A stretch of DNA of 64,000 bases from Arenibacter hampyeongensis (GTDB taxonomy: Bacteria; Bacteroidota; Bacteroidia; Flavobacteriales; Flavobacteriaceae), in the NCBI RefSeq assembly GCF_002909255.1, contig NZ_PIOB01000001.1, positions 806,001 through 870,000 of the forward strand, read 5' to 3'. This document shows, piece after piece, positions 52,896 through 62,539 of the stretch (positions are counted from its first letter, which is position 1; each line of letters starts with the position of its first letter). The notes beneath the pieces were generated by a model. That model saw only the letters and a program-made list of their open reading frames with translations, was not told the origin of the DNA and searched no databases. A program made the position numbers and the translations under genes.

Positions 52896-54254
52896 ATGCC
52901 CAAACTGCTTATCATTGAAGATGACGCCGCTTTTTGTCAAATGCTTCAAAAGTTTTTGATCAGAAATGACTATGATGTTGATGTTAGTTTTACGGCCCAG
53001 GATGCCAAGATCAAAATTAAGGAAACGACTTATAAACTGGTTTTGACGGATTTACGTCTCCCCAATTATGACGGGTTACAACTGTTGTCCGATATTAAGG
53101 AGGAAAATCCCAAAACACAGGTAATTGTGATGACTGGCTATGCCGAGGTAGGCTCTGCAGTAGAGGCCATGAAAAAAGGTGCCTATGACTATATTTCCAA
53201 ACCTTTTACTCCAGAGGAAATATTAATGCAGATTAAGAGCGCATTAAGTCAGGAAGTTAAGCAGCAGACTAAAAATTCGCCAAACAAAAACAATACGATA
53301 GAGAGTTCTGAAGGAGAATCTAGGGAAAATAAGGTAGTGTCAGGAATTAGTGAGGCCTCCAAAAAATTAACAGAGTATATAAAGCTGGTGGCCCCAACGG
53401 ACATGTCCGTTTTAATTACCGGTGAAAGTGGAACAGGAAAGGAAGTTACTGCGCGGGCAATACACGATAATAGCAAGCGTAAGGACTACGGTTTTGTTGC
53501 CGTAGATTGTGGAGCTATTCCCAAAGAAATTGCGACAAGTGAATTTTTTGGACATGTCAAAGGTAGTTTTACTGGTGCTGTGGAGGATAAAATAGGACAT
53601 TTTGAAGCCGCAAATGGGGGTACTTTGTTCTTGGACGAAATAGGGAACCTTTCCTATGAAAACCAAATACAGTTGCTAAGGGCGCTACAGGAAAGAAAGA
53701 TTAAAAGAGTTGGCAGTACTAAAGAATTGGATGTTGATGTCCGCATCGTTACTGCAACCAACGAAGACCTGACGGAGGCCGTTGAAAATGGGACTTTCAG
53801 GGAAGATTTGTTTCATAGGATAAACGAATTTTCGGTGGAGATTCCATCTCTGGAGGAGCGCTTTGAAGATTTGCCTCTATTTGCCGATTTCTTTTTAAGT
53901 AAGGCCAATCGATCCTTAGGTAAAAATGTAGAAGGTTTTTCGGAAGATGTTGGGAATATATTTAAGCAATACCATTGGCCCGGAAATCTACGCGAATTAC
54001 AGAACGTAATAAAAAGAGCTGTGTTGTTGACCAACGGTGATTTTGTGGAGAAGGAGGCTTTGCCCAAAGAAGTTTATAAAAGCAAGGTAAGTAATGTAAA
54101 AACCGACAACTTTTCCAAGGCCGATTATGAGAAGGAACAAATAGTCAAGGCTTTAAAACAATCTAATTTTAACAAATCCAAAGCTGCCAAATTGCTTCAG
54201 ATTACCAGAAAAACCCTATATAACAAAATCAATCACTATAATTTGGACTTGTAG
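52896..54254 (+). CDS. Sigma-54-dependent response regulator (NtrC family)
   Basis: The 452 residues have three domains. The receiver (about 1-120) has phospho-acceptor Asp in LVLTDLRLPNYDG. The AAA+ domain (about 145-375) has Walker A GESGTGKE and Walker B GGTLFLDEIGN; the sigma-54 contact loop is GSFTGA rather than the usual GAFTGA. A Fis-type helix-turn-helix ends the protein (NKSKAAKLLQITRKTLYNKI). It activates sigma-54 promoters on phosphorylation. The partner is probably the convergent histidine kinase. The PepSY-like genes are plausible targets. Confidence 0.93.
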   Translation: MPKLLIIEDDAAFCQMLQKFLIRNDYDVDVSFTAQDAKIKIKETTYKLVLTDLRLPNYDGLQLLSDIKEENPKTQVIVMTGYAEVGSAVEAMKKGAYDYISKPFTPEEILMQIKSALSQEVKQQTKNSPNKNNTIESSEGESRENKVVSGISEASKKLTEYIKLVAPTDMSVLITGESGTGKEVTARAIHDNSKRKDYGFVAVDCGAIPKEIATSEFFGHVKGSFTGAVEDKIGHFEAANGGTLFLDEIGNLSYENQIQLLRALQERKIKRVGSTKELDVDVRIVTATNEDLTEAVENGTFREDLFHRINEFSVEIPSLEERFEDLPLFADFFLSKANRSLGKNVEGFSEDVGNIFKQYHWPGNLRELQNVIKRAVLLTNGDFVEKEALPKEVYKSKVSNVKTDNFSKADYEKEQIVKALKQSNFNKSKAAKLLQITRKTLYNKINHYNLDL

Positions 54255-56703
54255 CCAAATAGGATTTAATGGCCAAAATTAAAACGGTGGATTTATTGTA
54301 GAGGTTCCTGTAGGTGTGCTTTAAAATCTTAGGGTCATTTTGGCTAATTTCCAAAATTTCCAATTCCTCTAAAATTGGAACTATCTCAGTACTATTTAAT
54401 TGCCTGAACATAGGTAGCATTCTATGTGAGACTAGTTTGATTTTATTGATGTCCATTTTATCTACCGCTTCTTTCAATTTTTCCATGTTTGAGGCAGTAT
54501 CGGTGAGGAATGTCTGTAATACTTCGGCTATGGCTTCCTCGTCATCCCCTAAAAAGGACGAGATGACTCCCAAACTAAATAGGTTGGAACCAGAGGAGAT
54601 ATTTGATTGGATTTTACTTTCGGGCTTTTCATGAACTGCTTGGGGGAACAGCTTACTCAAGACTTGCAAGAACATTTCTTTGGTAAAAGGCTTCTGAAGG
54701 ATATCTGAAAAACCTGCTTCAAAATAATGCTCCTTTTTTAAGTCCTTTCTTCCGGTCATGGCCACTATGGGTTGGCCGCTATAATGCGAATACTTGCCAT
54801 TTTGTAAAAGACTTAATACTTCAAAACCTGTAATATCCGGCATTTGAATATCAGTCAAGACTATGTCATAGTGAAGCTCCCCATTTTTTGAAATATCATA
54901 AAAATTATTGTAGGTATGGGTAGATAGGTCCAAATATTGACAGACTTCCTTTAGTAGTTTTAACATTGCTTGGTCATCATCTATGATAAGGAGGGTTAGT
55001 CCCAATTTTGGTCGAATTTCAATTTTTTTGGGAGACATCAAGGGTTTTTTTGATATTTCGAAAGGAATTTCTATAGTGAATGAGCTTCCTTTATTCTCTT
55101 CGCTCTGTAGACTAATTTCTCCTCCCAAAAGTTCAGTTAGTTTCTTGGAAATAGTGAGACCCAGCCCATAACCGCCATATTTTTTATCGGTATGGTCCTC
55201 TGCCTGGGTAAACTCCTTAAAAATGTGCTCCTGCTTTTCTTTTTTAATACCAATACCAGAATCTGTGACCTTGATTACTGTTTGGTAGTTTCCATTGGTC
55301 TCATTGACTATGGTGGCTTCCACTTCTATATGGCCTTCTTTTGTAAATTTATAGGCATTGCCAATAAGGTTCGTCAATATTTGTCTAATCCGAAAAGGAT
55401 CTCCTAAAACAGGATTTTCCAATTTGTCGTCTATTCTCACAATGAGTTCAATAGGTTTCTTGGAATGTATTTCCTTAAGGTTTTCTGCAGTTTCCCTAAT
55501 TAGGTCCGAGAGAATAAAGGCAGTCTTGTCCACTTTTATTTTTCCAGCTTCGAGTTTGGAAAAATCCAATAGATCGTTGACCAAGCTATCTACATATTTA
55601 GATGCGGATTTTACATTTTTTAAATAGGAAACTTGCTTACCTGTAAGTCCTGTATTTTCCATAAGTTCAGAATAACCGGTAATCGTATTCAGGGGGGTGC
55701 GCAGGTCATGGCTTACCGTGGAAATCAATTGTTCACGACTTTTTAATAGGGATTCGGAAAACTTTTTTTCCTTTTCCAACTGCTGCCTGTACAGTTGAAC
55801 CTTCCAATAATCTTTGCTGATCAAAAAAGTAAATAATCCCACAATGGCAAGGCCCAATAAACTGGCAAAACCAGCGAGCCGTATGCTTCTTTTTAGTGCG
55901 GTTTGTTTTTTAAGGTTGTCATTGTAGGATTTTGCTATCACCTCCTGTTCAAAGGCCGAAATAATACTGCGCAACTGCTGCGAAATTTCCAAATCTGCCG
56001 TACTTAATTGAAATTCTTTTTGAGCTACAGAACGTAGGGTCTTGGTATTACTTTGTTTTGCCTCGGCCAAAAGCGATTTGGAAACCGTTAACACCGAATC
56101 TACCCTTTGGGAAACTGGAATCGCACTGGTGTCCTTAGGAACATTCTCACTAAGATATTCGGCCCATTTTTTTATAGTATTCTGTGTACCTGTAGGTAGG
56201 TTTGCATAATTTGGATTAAGGCTCTCAGGGGTTATTTTGCCAAGAGACTCCTCTATTTTACTAAACTCCTTTAATGCATTGTCTATAGAGCTATTGGACT
56301 CGTTTTTTCTTTTTAATCGGAGCAGCTCGTTGCTGTTGAACACCTTTTTTTTAAGAAGCCCTTGCACACTATCCAACATTTTTTTGTGGTAGTCATTGTC
56401 GGTCAGTAATTTAAGTGAATCAATAGTAACAAAAATGGAATCAATTTTTTGGGCATAAGCAGTAAAACTTTTTGGAGTTTTTTTTTGTAGGGCCAATTTA
56501 GAAAGACTTTCGGCTTCGTACAATTCCGTAAGTAAGGAACCTGTTTTAAGTAGTTTAATATCGTTTTCAGAAGATGTATCGGTGGAGACCAATACTTTTA
56601 TTTCGGTAAATATAAAATAGGCCACTACTAGGGTCAAGATCCCTAGCATCATATAGCTAAAAATTATTTTGAAAGTAAACTTGTTTTTGGTTTTGTTCAT
56701 CAA
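54229..56703 (-). CDS. Hybrid sensor histidine kinase with receiver and Hpt domains
   Basis: The 824 residues have an N-terminal membrane helix (about 12-34), a helical extracytoplasmic sensor domain of some 235 residues, and a second helix near 270-292 (ASLLGLAIVGLFTFLI). Then come HisKA with the phospho-His in STVSHDLRTPLNTITGYSE, HATPase_c (GYGLGLTISKKLTELLGGEI), a receiver (IVLTDIQMPDITG) and a C-terminal Hpt-like domain (LVSHRMLPMFRQL). The end overlaps the response regulator's end by 26 bases, tail to tail. It is a phosphorelay kinase whose output is probably that regulator. Confidence 0.92.
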   Translation of the reverse strand: MMNKTKNKFTFKIIFSYMMLGILTLVVAYFIFTEIKVLVSTDTSSENDIKLLKTGSLLTELYEAESLSKLALQKKTPKSFTAYAQKIDSIFVTIDSLKLLTDNDYHKKMLDSVQGLLKKKVFNSNELLRLKRKNESNSSIDNALKEFSKIEESLGKITPESLNPNYANLPTGTQNTIKKWAEYLSENVPKDTSAIPVSQRVDSVLTVSKSLLAEAKQSNTKTLRSVAQKEFQLSTADLEISQQLRSIISAFEQEVIAKSYNDNLKKQTALKRSIRLAGFASLLGLAIVGLFTFLISKDYWKVQLYRQQLEKEKKFSESLLKSREQLISTVSHDLRTPLNTITGYSELMENTGLTGKQVSYLKNVKSASKYVDSLVNDLLDFSKLEAGKIKVDKTAFILSDLIRETAENLKEIHSKKPIELIVRIDDKLENPVLGDPFRIRQILTNLIGNAYKFTKEGHIEVEATIVNETNGNYQTVIKVTDSGIGIKKEKQEHIFKEFTQAEDHTDKKYGGYGLGLTISKKLTELLGGEISLQSEENKGSSFTIEIPFEISKKPLMSPKKIEIRPKLGLTLLIIDDDQAMLKLLKEVCQYLDLSTHTYNNFYDISKNGELHYDIVLTDIQMPDITGFEVLSLLQNGKYSHYSGQPIVAMTGRKDLKKEHYFEAGFSDILQKPFTKEMFLQVLSKLFPQAVHEKPESKIQSNISSGSNLFSLGVISSFLGDDEEAIAEVLQTFLTDTASNMEKLKEAVDKMDINKIKLVSHRMLPMFRQLNSTEIVPILEELEILEISQNDPKILKHTYRNLYNKSTVLILAIKSYLATSPNYSD

Positions 56704-56816
56704 TACATCTAGTATTTACTGGTGTTATTCTAAAATACGTATTTCAGGTTCCACTGGGCTATAAATTAAAGTTAATTATTTATCTCTTTTTATTATGAAA
56801 TTAGATTGGGCGTATG

Positions 56817-56824
56817 TAAATTTG
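56817..56824 (+). promoter_or_regulatory. Possible -7 box before the TPP riboswitch
   Basis: TAAATTTG matches TAnnTTTG and lies just upstream of the riboswitch, where the transcript must start. No clear -33 TTG at the right distance. Confidence 0.45.
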
Positions 56825-56832
56825 CGCCCGTC

Positions 56833-56912
56833 TCAAAGGGGTGCTTGTTAAGTCAGGCTGAGATTATACCCAAGGAACCTGGGCAGGTAATGCTGCCAAG
56901 GGATGCGAAAAT
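56833..56912 (+). ncRNA. TPP riboswitch (THI element)
   Basis: The conserved blocks are in order: GGGGTGC, GGCTGAGATTATACCC, GGAACCTG and GGTAATGCTGCCAAGGGA. Together they form the thiamine-pyrophosphate aptamer. A small GCGAAAATCGC hairpin follows at 56906 and could be part of the switch. It precedes the TonB-dependent receptor by about 115 bases and should repress it when thiamine is plentiful. Confidence 0.93.
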
Positions 56913-57028
56913 CGCGTTTTGGAATTTCCAAGGTTTTATTTTCGATGCAATTATGTAATCGGGAAAAAACAAAAATCAATTTTTAACAAGAATAATAGCC
57001 CCTTTTATTCGTAACACATGTATTACGG

Positions 57029-59200
57029 ATGAAAACTATGTTCACAACGGTCGCTGTATTTGCGACTGCACTCTCGGCCTTTGGCCAAGAGAAACCCAAA
57101 GATTCTTTGGAAGGAAAAGAAATTGCCTTGGATGAGGTATTGGTATCCGCTGTTAGGGTTACCAGGCAATCTCCGGTAACGTTCTCAAACTTGACCAAGG
57201 AACAAATCAAACCTAGAAATTTAGGACAGGATATTCCTATTCTTTTAAATTTTTTACCGGCGGTGGTAACCACTTCCGATGCTGGTGCAGGTGTTGGCTA
57301 CACTGGTATCCGGGTTCGTGGTAGTGACGGTACAAGGGTAAACGTAACCATAAATGGTATCCCCTACAACGATTCTGAATCGCATGGTTCTTTTTGGGTA
57401 AACATGCCAGATTTTGCCTCTTCCACAGAGAGTTTGCAACTACAACGTGGAGTGGGAACATCAACAAATGGATCAGGAGCATTTGGTGCCAGTTTAAATT
57501 TGCTGACCGATGTCGTTTCCAACGAGGCCTATGGACAGATTTCGTCTTCTATTGGCAGTTTTGGCACGCTAAGGAACAATTTAAAATTTAGTACTGGCCT
57601 GCTCAACGATCATGTAGAGATAGCAGGACGATTGTCTAGAATAACTTCGGATGGTTATATAGATAGGGCTTCTTCCGACCTGAATTCTTACTTCTTGCAA
57701 GGGTCATATGTTGATGGCAATACCTTGATTAAAGCATTGTTGTTTGGCGGCCATGAGATTACTTACCAAGCATGGAACGGAATAGATGCGGCGACCTTGG
57801 AATCTGACAGAACCTTTAATTCTGCGGGTATCTTTACAGATGATAATGGCAACACCCAATTCTACGATAATGAGGTGGATAATTATAAACAAAATCATTT
57901 TCAGTTGCATTGGAACGAACGAATTTCCGATGATTGGAGCTCAAATTTGGCACTGCACTATACTAAAGGAAGAGGGTTTTTTGAACAGTATAAGGAAGAC
58001 GATGACTTCAGCACCTATGGAATTCAGCCTATATTTATAGATGGGGAAGAAGTGGATAAGACGGACCTCATAAGGAGACGATGGTTGGTGAATGATTTCT
58101 ATGGCACTACTTTCTCCCTAAATTATGATCGTGATAATTTTAATTTGATTCTTGGAGGAGGTTGGAACAAATATGAAGGAGCCCATTTTGGGGAAATTAT
58201 TTGGGCCCGTTTTTCAAATAATCGGGATTACGAGGACAGATATTATGATGACAGTTCCACAAAAACAGACCTCAATCTTTTTGCCAAGGCAAACTACAAG
58301 TTCAACGCCCAATGGAGTGCCTATGGAGATTTACAGTACCGGACAATAGGTTATGAGGCGAACGGGGAGGACACTGGCTTGGTAGATGACACCTTTAATT
58401 TTTTTAACCCCAAGCTAGGGGTTACCTACGATTTAAATATGAATAATAATTTTTATCTCTCCTATGCCAGGGCCAATCGCGAACCCAACAGAAACGATTA
58501 TGAAAGTGGAAGTCCCAAGCCCGAAAAGTTGAACGATTATGAGTTGGGATGGAGGTATATTTCTCCCGATGTACAAATCAATACCAATGTGTACTTTATG
58601 GGGTATAAGGATCAATTGGTACTCACTGGCGAGTTAAATGATGTTGGAGCCCCTTTACGTGCCAATGTAGGGGACAGTTACCGTTTAGGTCTTGAAGTGG
58701 ATGCCACCATAGCCTTGGGGCATCAATTTAAAATACGGCCCAATGTGGCATTGAGCAGAAACAGAAATAAAGATTTTGTGTTTCAAAGGGATGGTGAACT
58801 GCAAGAACTTGGTGATACCCATATTTCATTTTCGCCAGATATTATTGTGGGAAATGTTTTGACCTATCAGCCTGAAGAAAATTTACAAGTCAGTCTATTG
58901 ACCAAGTTCGTTGGAGAGCAATACATGGGCAATATAGATTCTGAAGGCTCAAAATTGGATTCGTATTCCCAAACCGATTTTAATGTGCAGTATGGGATAA
59001 ATACCAATAGCTTTATCAAGAGTATTGTGATTTCCGGATTGATCAATAATATTTTTGATACATTGAATGTGTCAAACGGATACTTTTATACTTTTGATGA
59101 TGACTATTCCGTGCCAGATACGGTTACTACCATTGAAGGTGCCGGTTACTATCCACAATCCGGAATTAATTTCCTCCTTGGGGCAACTATTAGTTTTTAG
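57029..59200 (+). CDS. TonB-dependent outer-membrane receptor, probably for thiamine
   Basis: The 723-residue protein has a signal peptide (TVAVFATALSAFGQ) and a plug domain at about 40-165 (VLVSAVRVTRQSPVTFSNLT, GIRVRGSDGTRVNVTINGIP). The C-terminal 22-strand barrel ends in GINFLLGATISF with a final Phe. There is no carboxypeptidase-like N-terminal domain, so it is not SusC-like. The TPP riboswitch upstream indicates thiamine or a precursor as substrate. Confidence 0.92.
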   Translation: MKTMFTTVAVFATALSAFGQEKPKDSLEGKEIALDEVLVSAVRVTRQSPVTFSNLTKEQIKPRNLGQDIPILLNFLPAVVTTSDAGAGVGYTGIRVRGSDGTRVNVTINGIPYNDSESHGSFWVNMPDFASSTESLQLQRGVGTSTNGSGAFGASLNLLTDVVSNEAYGQISSSIGSFGTLRNNLKFSTGLLNDHVEIAGRLSRITSDGYIDRASSDLNSYFLQGSYVDGNTLIKALLFGGHEITYQAWNGIDAATLESDRTFNSAGIFTDDNGNTQFYDNEVDNYKQNHFQLHWNERISDDWSSNLALHYTKGRGFFEQYKEDDDFSTYGIQPIFIDGEEVDKTDLIRRRWLVNDFYGTTFSLNYDRDNFNLILGGGWNKYEGAHFGEIIWARFSNNRDYEDRYYDDSSTKTDLNLFAKANYKFNAQWSAYGDLQYRTIGYEANGEDTGLVDDTFNFFNPKLGVTYDLNMNNNFYLSYARANREPNRNDYESGSPKPEKLNDYELGWRYISPDVQINTNVYFMGYKDQLVLTGELNDVGAPLRANVGDSYRLGLEVDATIALGHQFKIRPNVALSRNRNKDFVFQRDGELQELGDTHISFSPDIIVGNVLTYQPEENLQVSLLTKFVGEQYMGNIDSEGSKLDSYSQTDFNVQYGINTNSFIKSIVISGLINNIFDTLNVSNGYFYTFDDDYSVPDTVTTIEGAGYYPQSGINFLLGATISF

Positions 59201-59235
59201 CGTTTGATTGTAATTTTATAAAGTGTATAAAGACT

Positions 59236-59275
59236 AAAACCCCGATGTTGGCCAATTCAGCTAACATCGGGGTTT
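59236..59275 (+). terminator. Terminator after the TonB-dependent receptor
   Basis: AAACCCCGATGTT and AACATCGGGGTTT arms form a strong stem with short T-runs on both sides, so it may serve the convergent oxidoreductase gene as well. Confidence 0.85.
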
Positions 59276-59345
59276 GTTAATTTTACAATGTATTTCCGTT
59301 ATTGGAATTTTACAATTCCAAGTCACTTATTATACTGGCAGTAGA

Positions 59346-60722
59346 TTATACGTTTTCAGGAACTATATATGGATATCTATATTTTCTGGTAAGCATAAGA
59401 TCTGCTTCTTCATTACCAATAAACTTTTCGAACTCCCCATTAAATTTTAGGGTGTCTCCAAGTTTGTAGGCAATATTTGCTATTAGTGGCAGAACTGTGG
59501 ACATGTGTCCTTTCTCAACATCGCAATTTAAATCATGACGATTGCCAGAGCGTACCCCGTCAATAAAATTGCCATAATGTCCTTTGCTATCCGGTGCGGT
59601 CAGAAATGAGGTGTCTCCCCCAACTGCAGCACTTCCGGCCATTTCAGAACCTGCAAAGGGTTCTGTGTCTTTGCCTTTGTAAGCCTTCCAGGTAGAGCCA
59701 TTTACTTCCATCCATCCTTCTGTTCCGTAAAACATATTTCCAATCTTGATGCCTAAATTGGCCTCATGGTTGGTATACCTGCCTCGGGTTTCAAATTCCA
59801 ATATTTTTCCATCCTCATATTCAAATACGGAAGTTTGTGTATTGGGTGTTTCCTGAGAACATTCTTGTGGCGAAAATCCAAAAATCCCGCCCATGGATTG
59901 TACTTTTACTGGATGCACTTTTTTGTTAAGTCCCCAGCGTGCAACATCAAATTGATGCGGACCTTGATTGCCGGTGTCGCCGTTGCCGGTATCCCAATGC
60001 CAATGCCAATTGTAGTGTCCCCTTTTTTCATTATAAGGCCTATACGAGGCTGGACCTAGCCAAAGATCGTAGTTCAAATTTGGCGGTGAAACGCTATCTG
60101 GGGAAATTCCGAAGGAATCTCTAGGCTTGAAACAAGTGCCTCTAGAAAGGAACACCTCGCCAATACCGCCACGGTGTAAGAAATCCATAGCCTGCATTAC
60201 ATTGCTTATAGATCGGTTTTGAAATCCGACCTGGACCACTCTATTATATTTTCTTGCCGCCTCTACCATTTTTCTGCCTTCCCATACATTATGTGAACTA
60301 GGTTTTTCTACATATACATGTTTTCCAGCTTGGCAGGCCCATATAGTGGATAGTGCATGCCAATGATTGGGAACTGCTATAACTACAGCATCTATTTCCT
60401 TGTCCTCGAATACACGGCGCATATCTTCTTCTGTGCCTGGCTTGTTGCCTTTTTGGTTTTTGGTGGCAGTTTGTACATTTTCGCTCAAAACGGAAGAGTC
60501 CACGTCACAAACGGTTTTAATTCTCACTCCATCATTGTACATACTGGAAAAATTGTCCAATAGATTACTTCCGCGACCTCTTACGCCAATTGATCCCAAT
60601 ATTACACGATCATTAGCTCCAAGAATATTCCCGTAAGATTTAGCGGAAAATGCGGATGCCCCAACAACAACCCCTGTACTGGCAAGGGTGGTTTTTTTGA
60701 TAAAATTTCTTCGGTTGCCCAT
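59346..60722 (-). CDS. Gfo/Idh/MocA family oxidoreductase, Tat-exported
   Basis: The 458 residues start with a twin-arginine signal (NRRNFIKKTTLASTGVVVGA). A Rossmann fold follows (ILGSIGVRGRGSNLLDNF) with the catalytic Lys in YVEKPSSHN. Exported members of this family use tightly bound NAD(P) on sugars or glycosides. It is the last gene of a minus-strand run with the PmoA-like and DUF1080 genes. Confidence 0.9.
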   Translation of the reverse strand: MGNRRNFIKKTTLASTGVVVGASAFSAKSYGNILGANDRVILGSIGVRGRGSNLLDNFSSMYNDGVRIKTVCDVDSSVLSENVQTATKNQKGNKPGTEEDMRRVFEDKEIDAVVIAVPNHWHALSTIWACQAGKHVYVEKPSSHNVWEGRKMVEAARKYNRVVQVGFQNRSISNVMQAMDFLHRGGIGEVFLSRGTCFKPRDSFGISPDSVSPPNLNYDLWLGPASYRPYNEKRGHYNWHWHWDTGNGDTGNQGPHQFDVARWGLNKKVHPVKVQSMGGIFGFSPQECSQETPNTQTSVFEYEDGKILEFETRGRYTNHEANLGIKIGNMFYGTEGWMEVNGSTWKAYKGKDTEPFAGSEMAGSAAVGGDTSFLTAPDSKGHYGNFIDGVRSGNRHDLNCDVEKGHMSTVLPLIANIAYKLGDTLKFNGEFEKFIGNEEADLMLTRKYRYPYIVPENV

Positions 60723-60781
60723 ATTTATATTTAATAATTTCTGTAATTAATTCTATAGGAAAAAGTTAATTGGTAAAATGT

Positions 60782-61876
60782 TTACTGTTTCGAAAAATCG
60801 GAAAACTCCGAATCCAGCTCTACTTTTCCTAAATTCTTGCTGGCTACTACAATTCTATGTTTAAAAGTCACGTCCTCTCCTTGGTTAAGGGTAAGGTTCA
60901 AAGTTTCCTTACCGTCACTAAAGACTTCCTGGCCTAAAGGATTGGCAGCAAAAAGACCGTAGCCACGAGTATGCCAGTAGGTAGGGTAACCAGCATTTGA
61001 AGTGTGGTCCAAAATAGCCAATGAAATTTTTTCCTCTCCAATGTTAGATCTTAAATTTACCCAGTTTGATCTTTTTCCCCAGCAGTCATCTCCTTCAATA
61101 TTTTCACTGTTTATATAGTTTCCATTTACACCTTCATTGTTAAGCACGGGAACACCGGTAGGGATTCCATTCGAATCGGTAAAAATATCAGGTTTATTGG
61201 AGGGGTGTTCCAATTCCCTTGTAACCCTGATTCCCAATACCCCTTCTTTATTGTCCTTAAAAACTACTTTTTCGTTAGGGGCCGAAAGATTGGTGATACG
61301 ATCAATGGAATATTCATCCTGATCGCCTCTAAATACAAAAGTGGTATTTTCTTTTAATAAAACCTTTCCTTCTGCAGAAATCCAATCCATAGCTACCTTA
61401 AGACGGGCTTCTTCATTACCATCTTCCATGTCCACAATTTCTTTGTGCACAATGGTCCCATAACTTCCCCTCTTTTCTACTTTTATGGAATCTGAATTGT
61501 TCCAAAAATCCAATCCGTTAACATCCCCATAATTAAACCAAACGCCCACATGATGTGGATGATCAACTCTTTCTCCCACAGATGGTTCCAACGGATATTT
61601 TCTGGTAATCTTTGTTCCTTTTGGGGTGATTAATGGATATAGTACAGGCTTTTTAATATTGGTGGGATAGATATAGGAAGTAAATAGATTGCCATCTATA
61701 AAGACGTCCACTTTTTTTTCCAGGTAGTTACTTACCAGTTTTATTCTTTTCTCTGCCTTGGTTTCATTGTTGCTATCAGCTGTTTTATCGGTCTTTGCCT
61801 GTTTGCAGGATGCCATAAAGACTAGGGCCAATGCACCGCATAATCCAGATTTAAGTCGAATTGATTGTGTGTTCAT
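60782..61876 (-). CDS. PmoA-like (DUF6807) lipoprotein
   Basis: The 364 residues have a lipobox (ALVFMASC). The core motif is DHPHHVGVWFNYGDVNGLDF near residue 107, typical of proteins annotated as PmoA family in Bacteroidota and Planctomycetes. They have nothing evident to do with methane oxidation and are usually found with sugar oxidoreductases and DUF1080 hydrolases, as here. The enzymatic role is unknown. Confidence 0.85.
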   Translation of the reverse strand: MNTQSIRLKSGLCGALALVFMASCKQAKTDKTADSNNETKAEKRIKLVSNYLEKKVDVFIDGNLFTSYIYPTNIKKPVLYPLITPKGTKITRKYPLEPSVGERVDHPHHVGVWFNYGDVNGLDFWNNSDSIKVEKRGSYGTIVHKEIVDMEDGNEEARLKVAMDWISAEGKVLLKENTTFVFRGDQDEYSIDRITNLSAPNEKVVFKDNKEGVLGIRVTRELEHPSNKPDIFTDSNGIPTGVPVLNNEGVNGNYINSENIEGDDCWGKRSNWVNLRSNIGEEKISLAILDHTSNAGYPTYWHTRGYGLFAANPLGQEVFSDGKETLNLTLNQGEDVTFKHRIVVASKNLGKVELDSEFSDFSKQ

Positions 61877-61942
61877 ATTTGTTAATCGATATTGAATTAG
61901 ATTTACTTTTTCCTGAAATTGGATTTGAAATTCTATAATAGA

Positions 61943-62539
61943 CTACATTTTCCCAATCTTGATATTACGGAAACTAGTGGTCATCTCAGTGTTAGGATGT
62001 AGTTGTAGCCCTATAGGTCCTGTTTTAATATAATTGTCAGAGGTGTAGCTCATAACGTGCTTGCTGTTGAGCCAAACTTCGTAATATCCGGCAATAGCTA
62101 TAACTTTAATGGTATTCCAGTCATTGGGCTTTAGAATTTCCTTTACATTAAGTGCTTCTACGGGATACCCTTTCCCTGCAATATAGGGAGAGCCGGTCAT
62201 ATCGCGCTTTAAAGAACCCGAAATACCCATTTGAATCTGTTGAGAGTCGTTTCTAATGAAGATACCGGTATCTACGGTTCCTTCATCATATCTAAAATCC
62301 GTTTCAAATACAAAATCGGTATATTCCTTGTCCGTCCATAATATGGAACCTTTTTTCTCCGGACCACTTTTCGCCCTTAGTATCCCGTTGTCTACGGTCC
62401 ACCAACTATTGTTTTCAGGAACAATCCAGCCCTTTAGATTTTTACCGTTAAAAGCGCTTTTAAGTACTGGTTCCTGAGCAAACATGGTTAGTGAAAATAA
62501 ACTCATTATAAAAAACGTAAATACAATTTTTGCTTTCAT
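61943..62539 (-). CDS. Exported DUF1080 (3-keto-disaccharide hydrolase-like) protein
   Basis: The 198 residues have a signal peptide (FFIMSLFSLTMFAQ) and one concanavalin-like domain: LKSAFNGKNLKGWIVPENNS, then FVFETDFRYDEGTVDTGIFI. It is the first gene of the run DUF1080, PmoA-like, Gfo/Idh/MocA. DUF1080 enzymes cleave glycosides that have been oxidised at C3, and the oxidoreductase can supply that step. Confidence 0.9.
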   Translation of the reverse strand: MKAKIVFTFFIMSLFSLTMFAQEPVLKSAFNGKNLKGWIVPENNSWWTVDNGILRAKSGPEKKGSILWTDKEYTDFVFETDFRYDEGTVDTGIFIRNDSQQIQMGISGSLKRDMTGSPYIAGKGYPVEALNVKEILKPNDWNTIKVIAIAGYYEVWLNSKHVMSYTSDNYIKTGPIGLQLHPNTEMTTSFRNIKIGKM

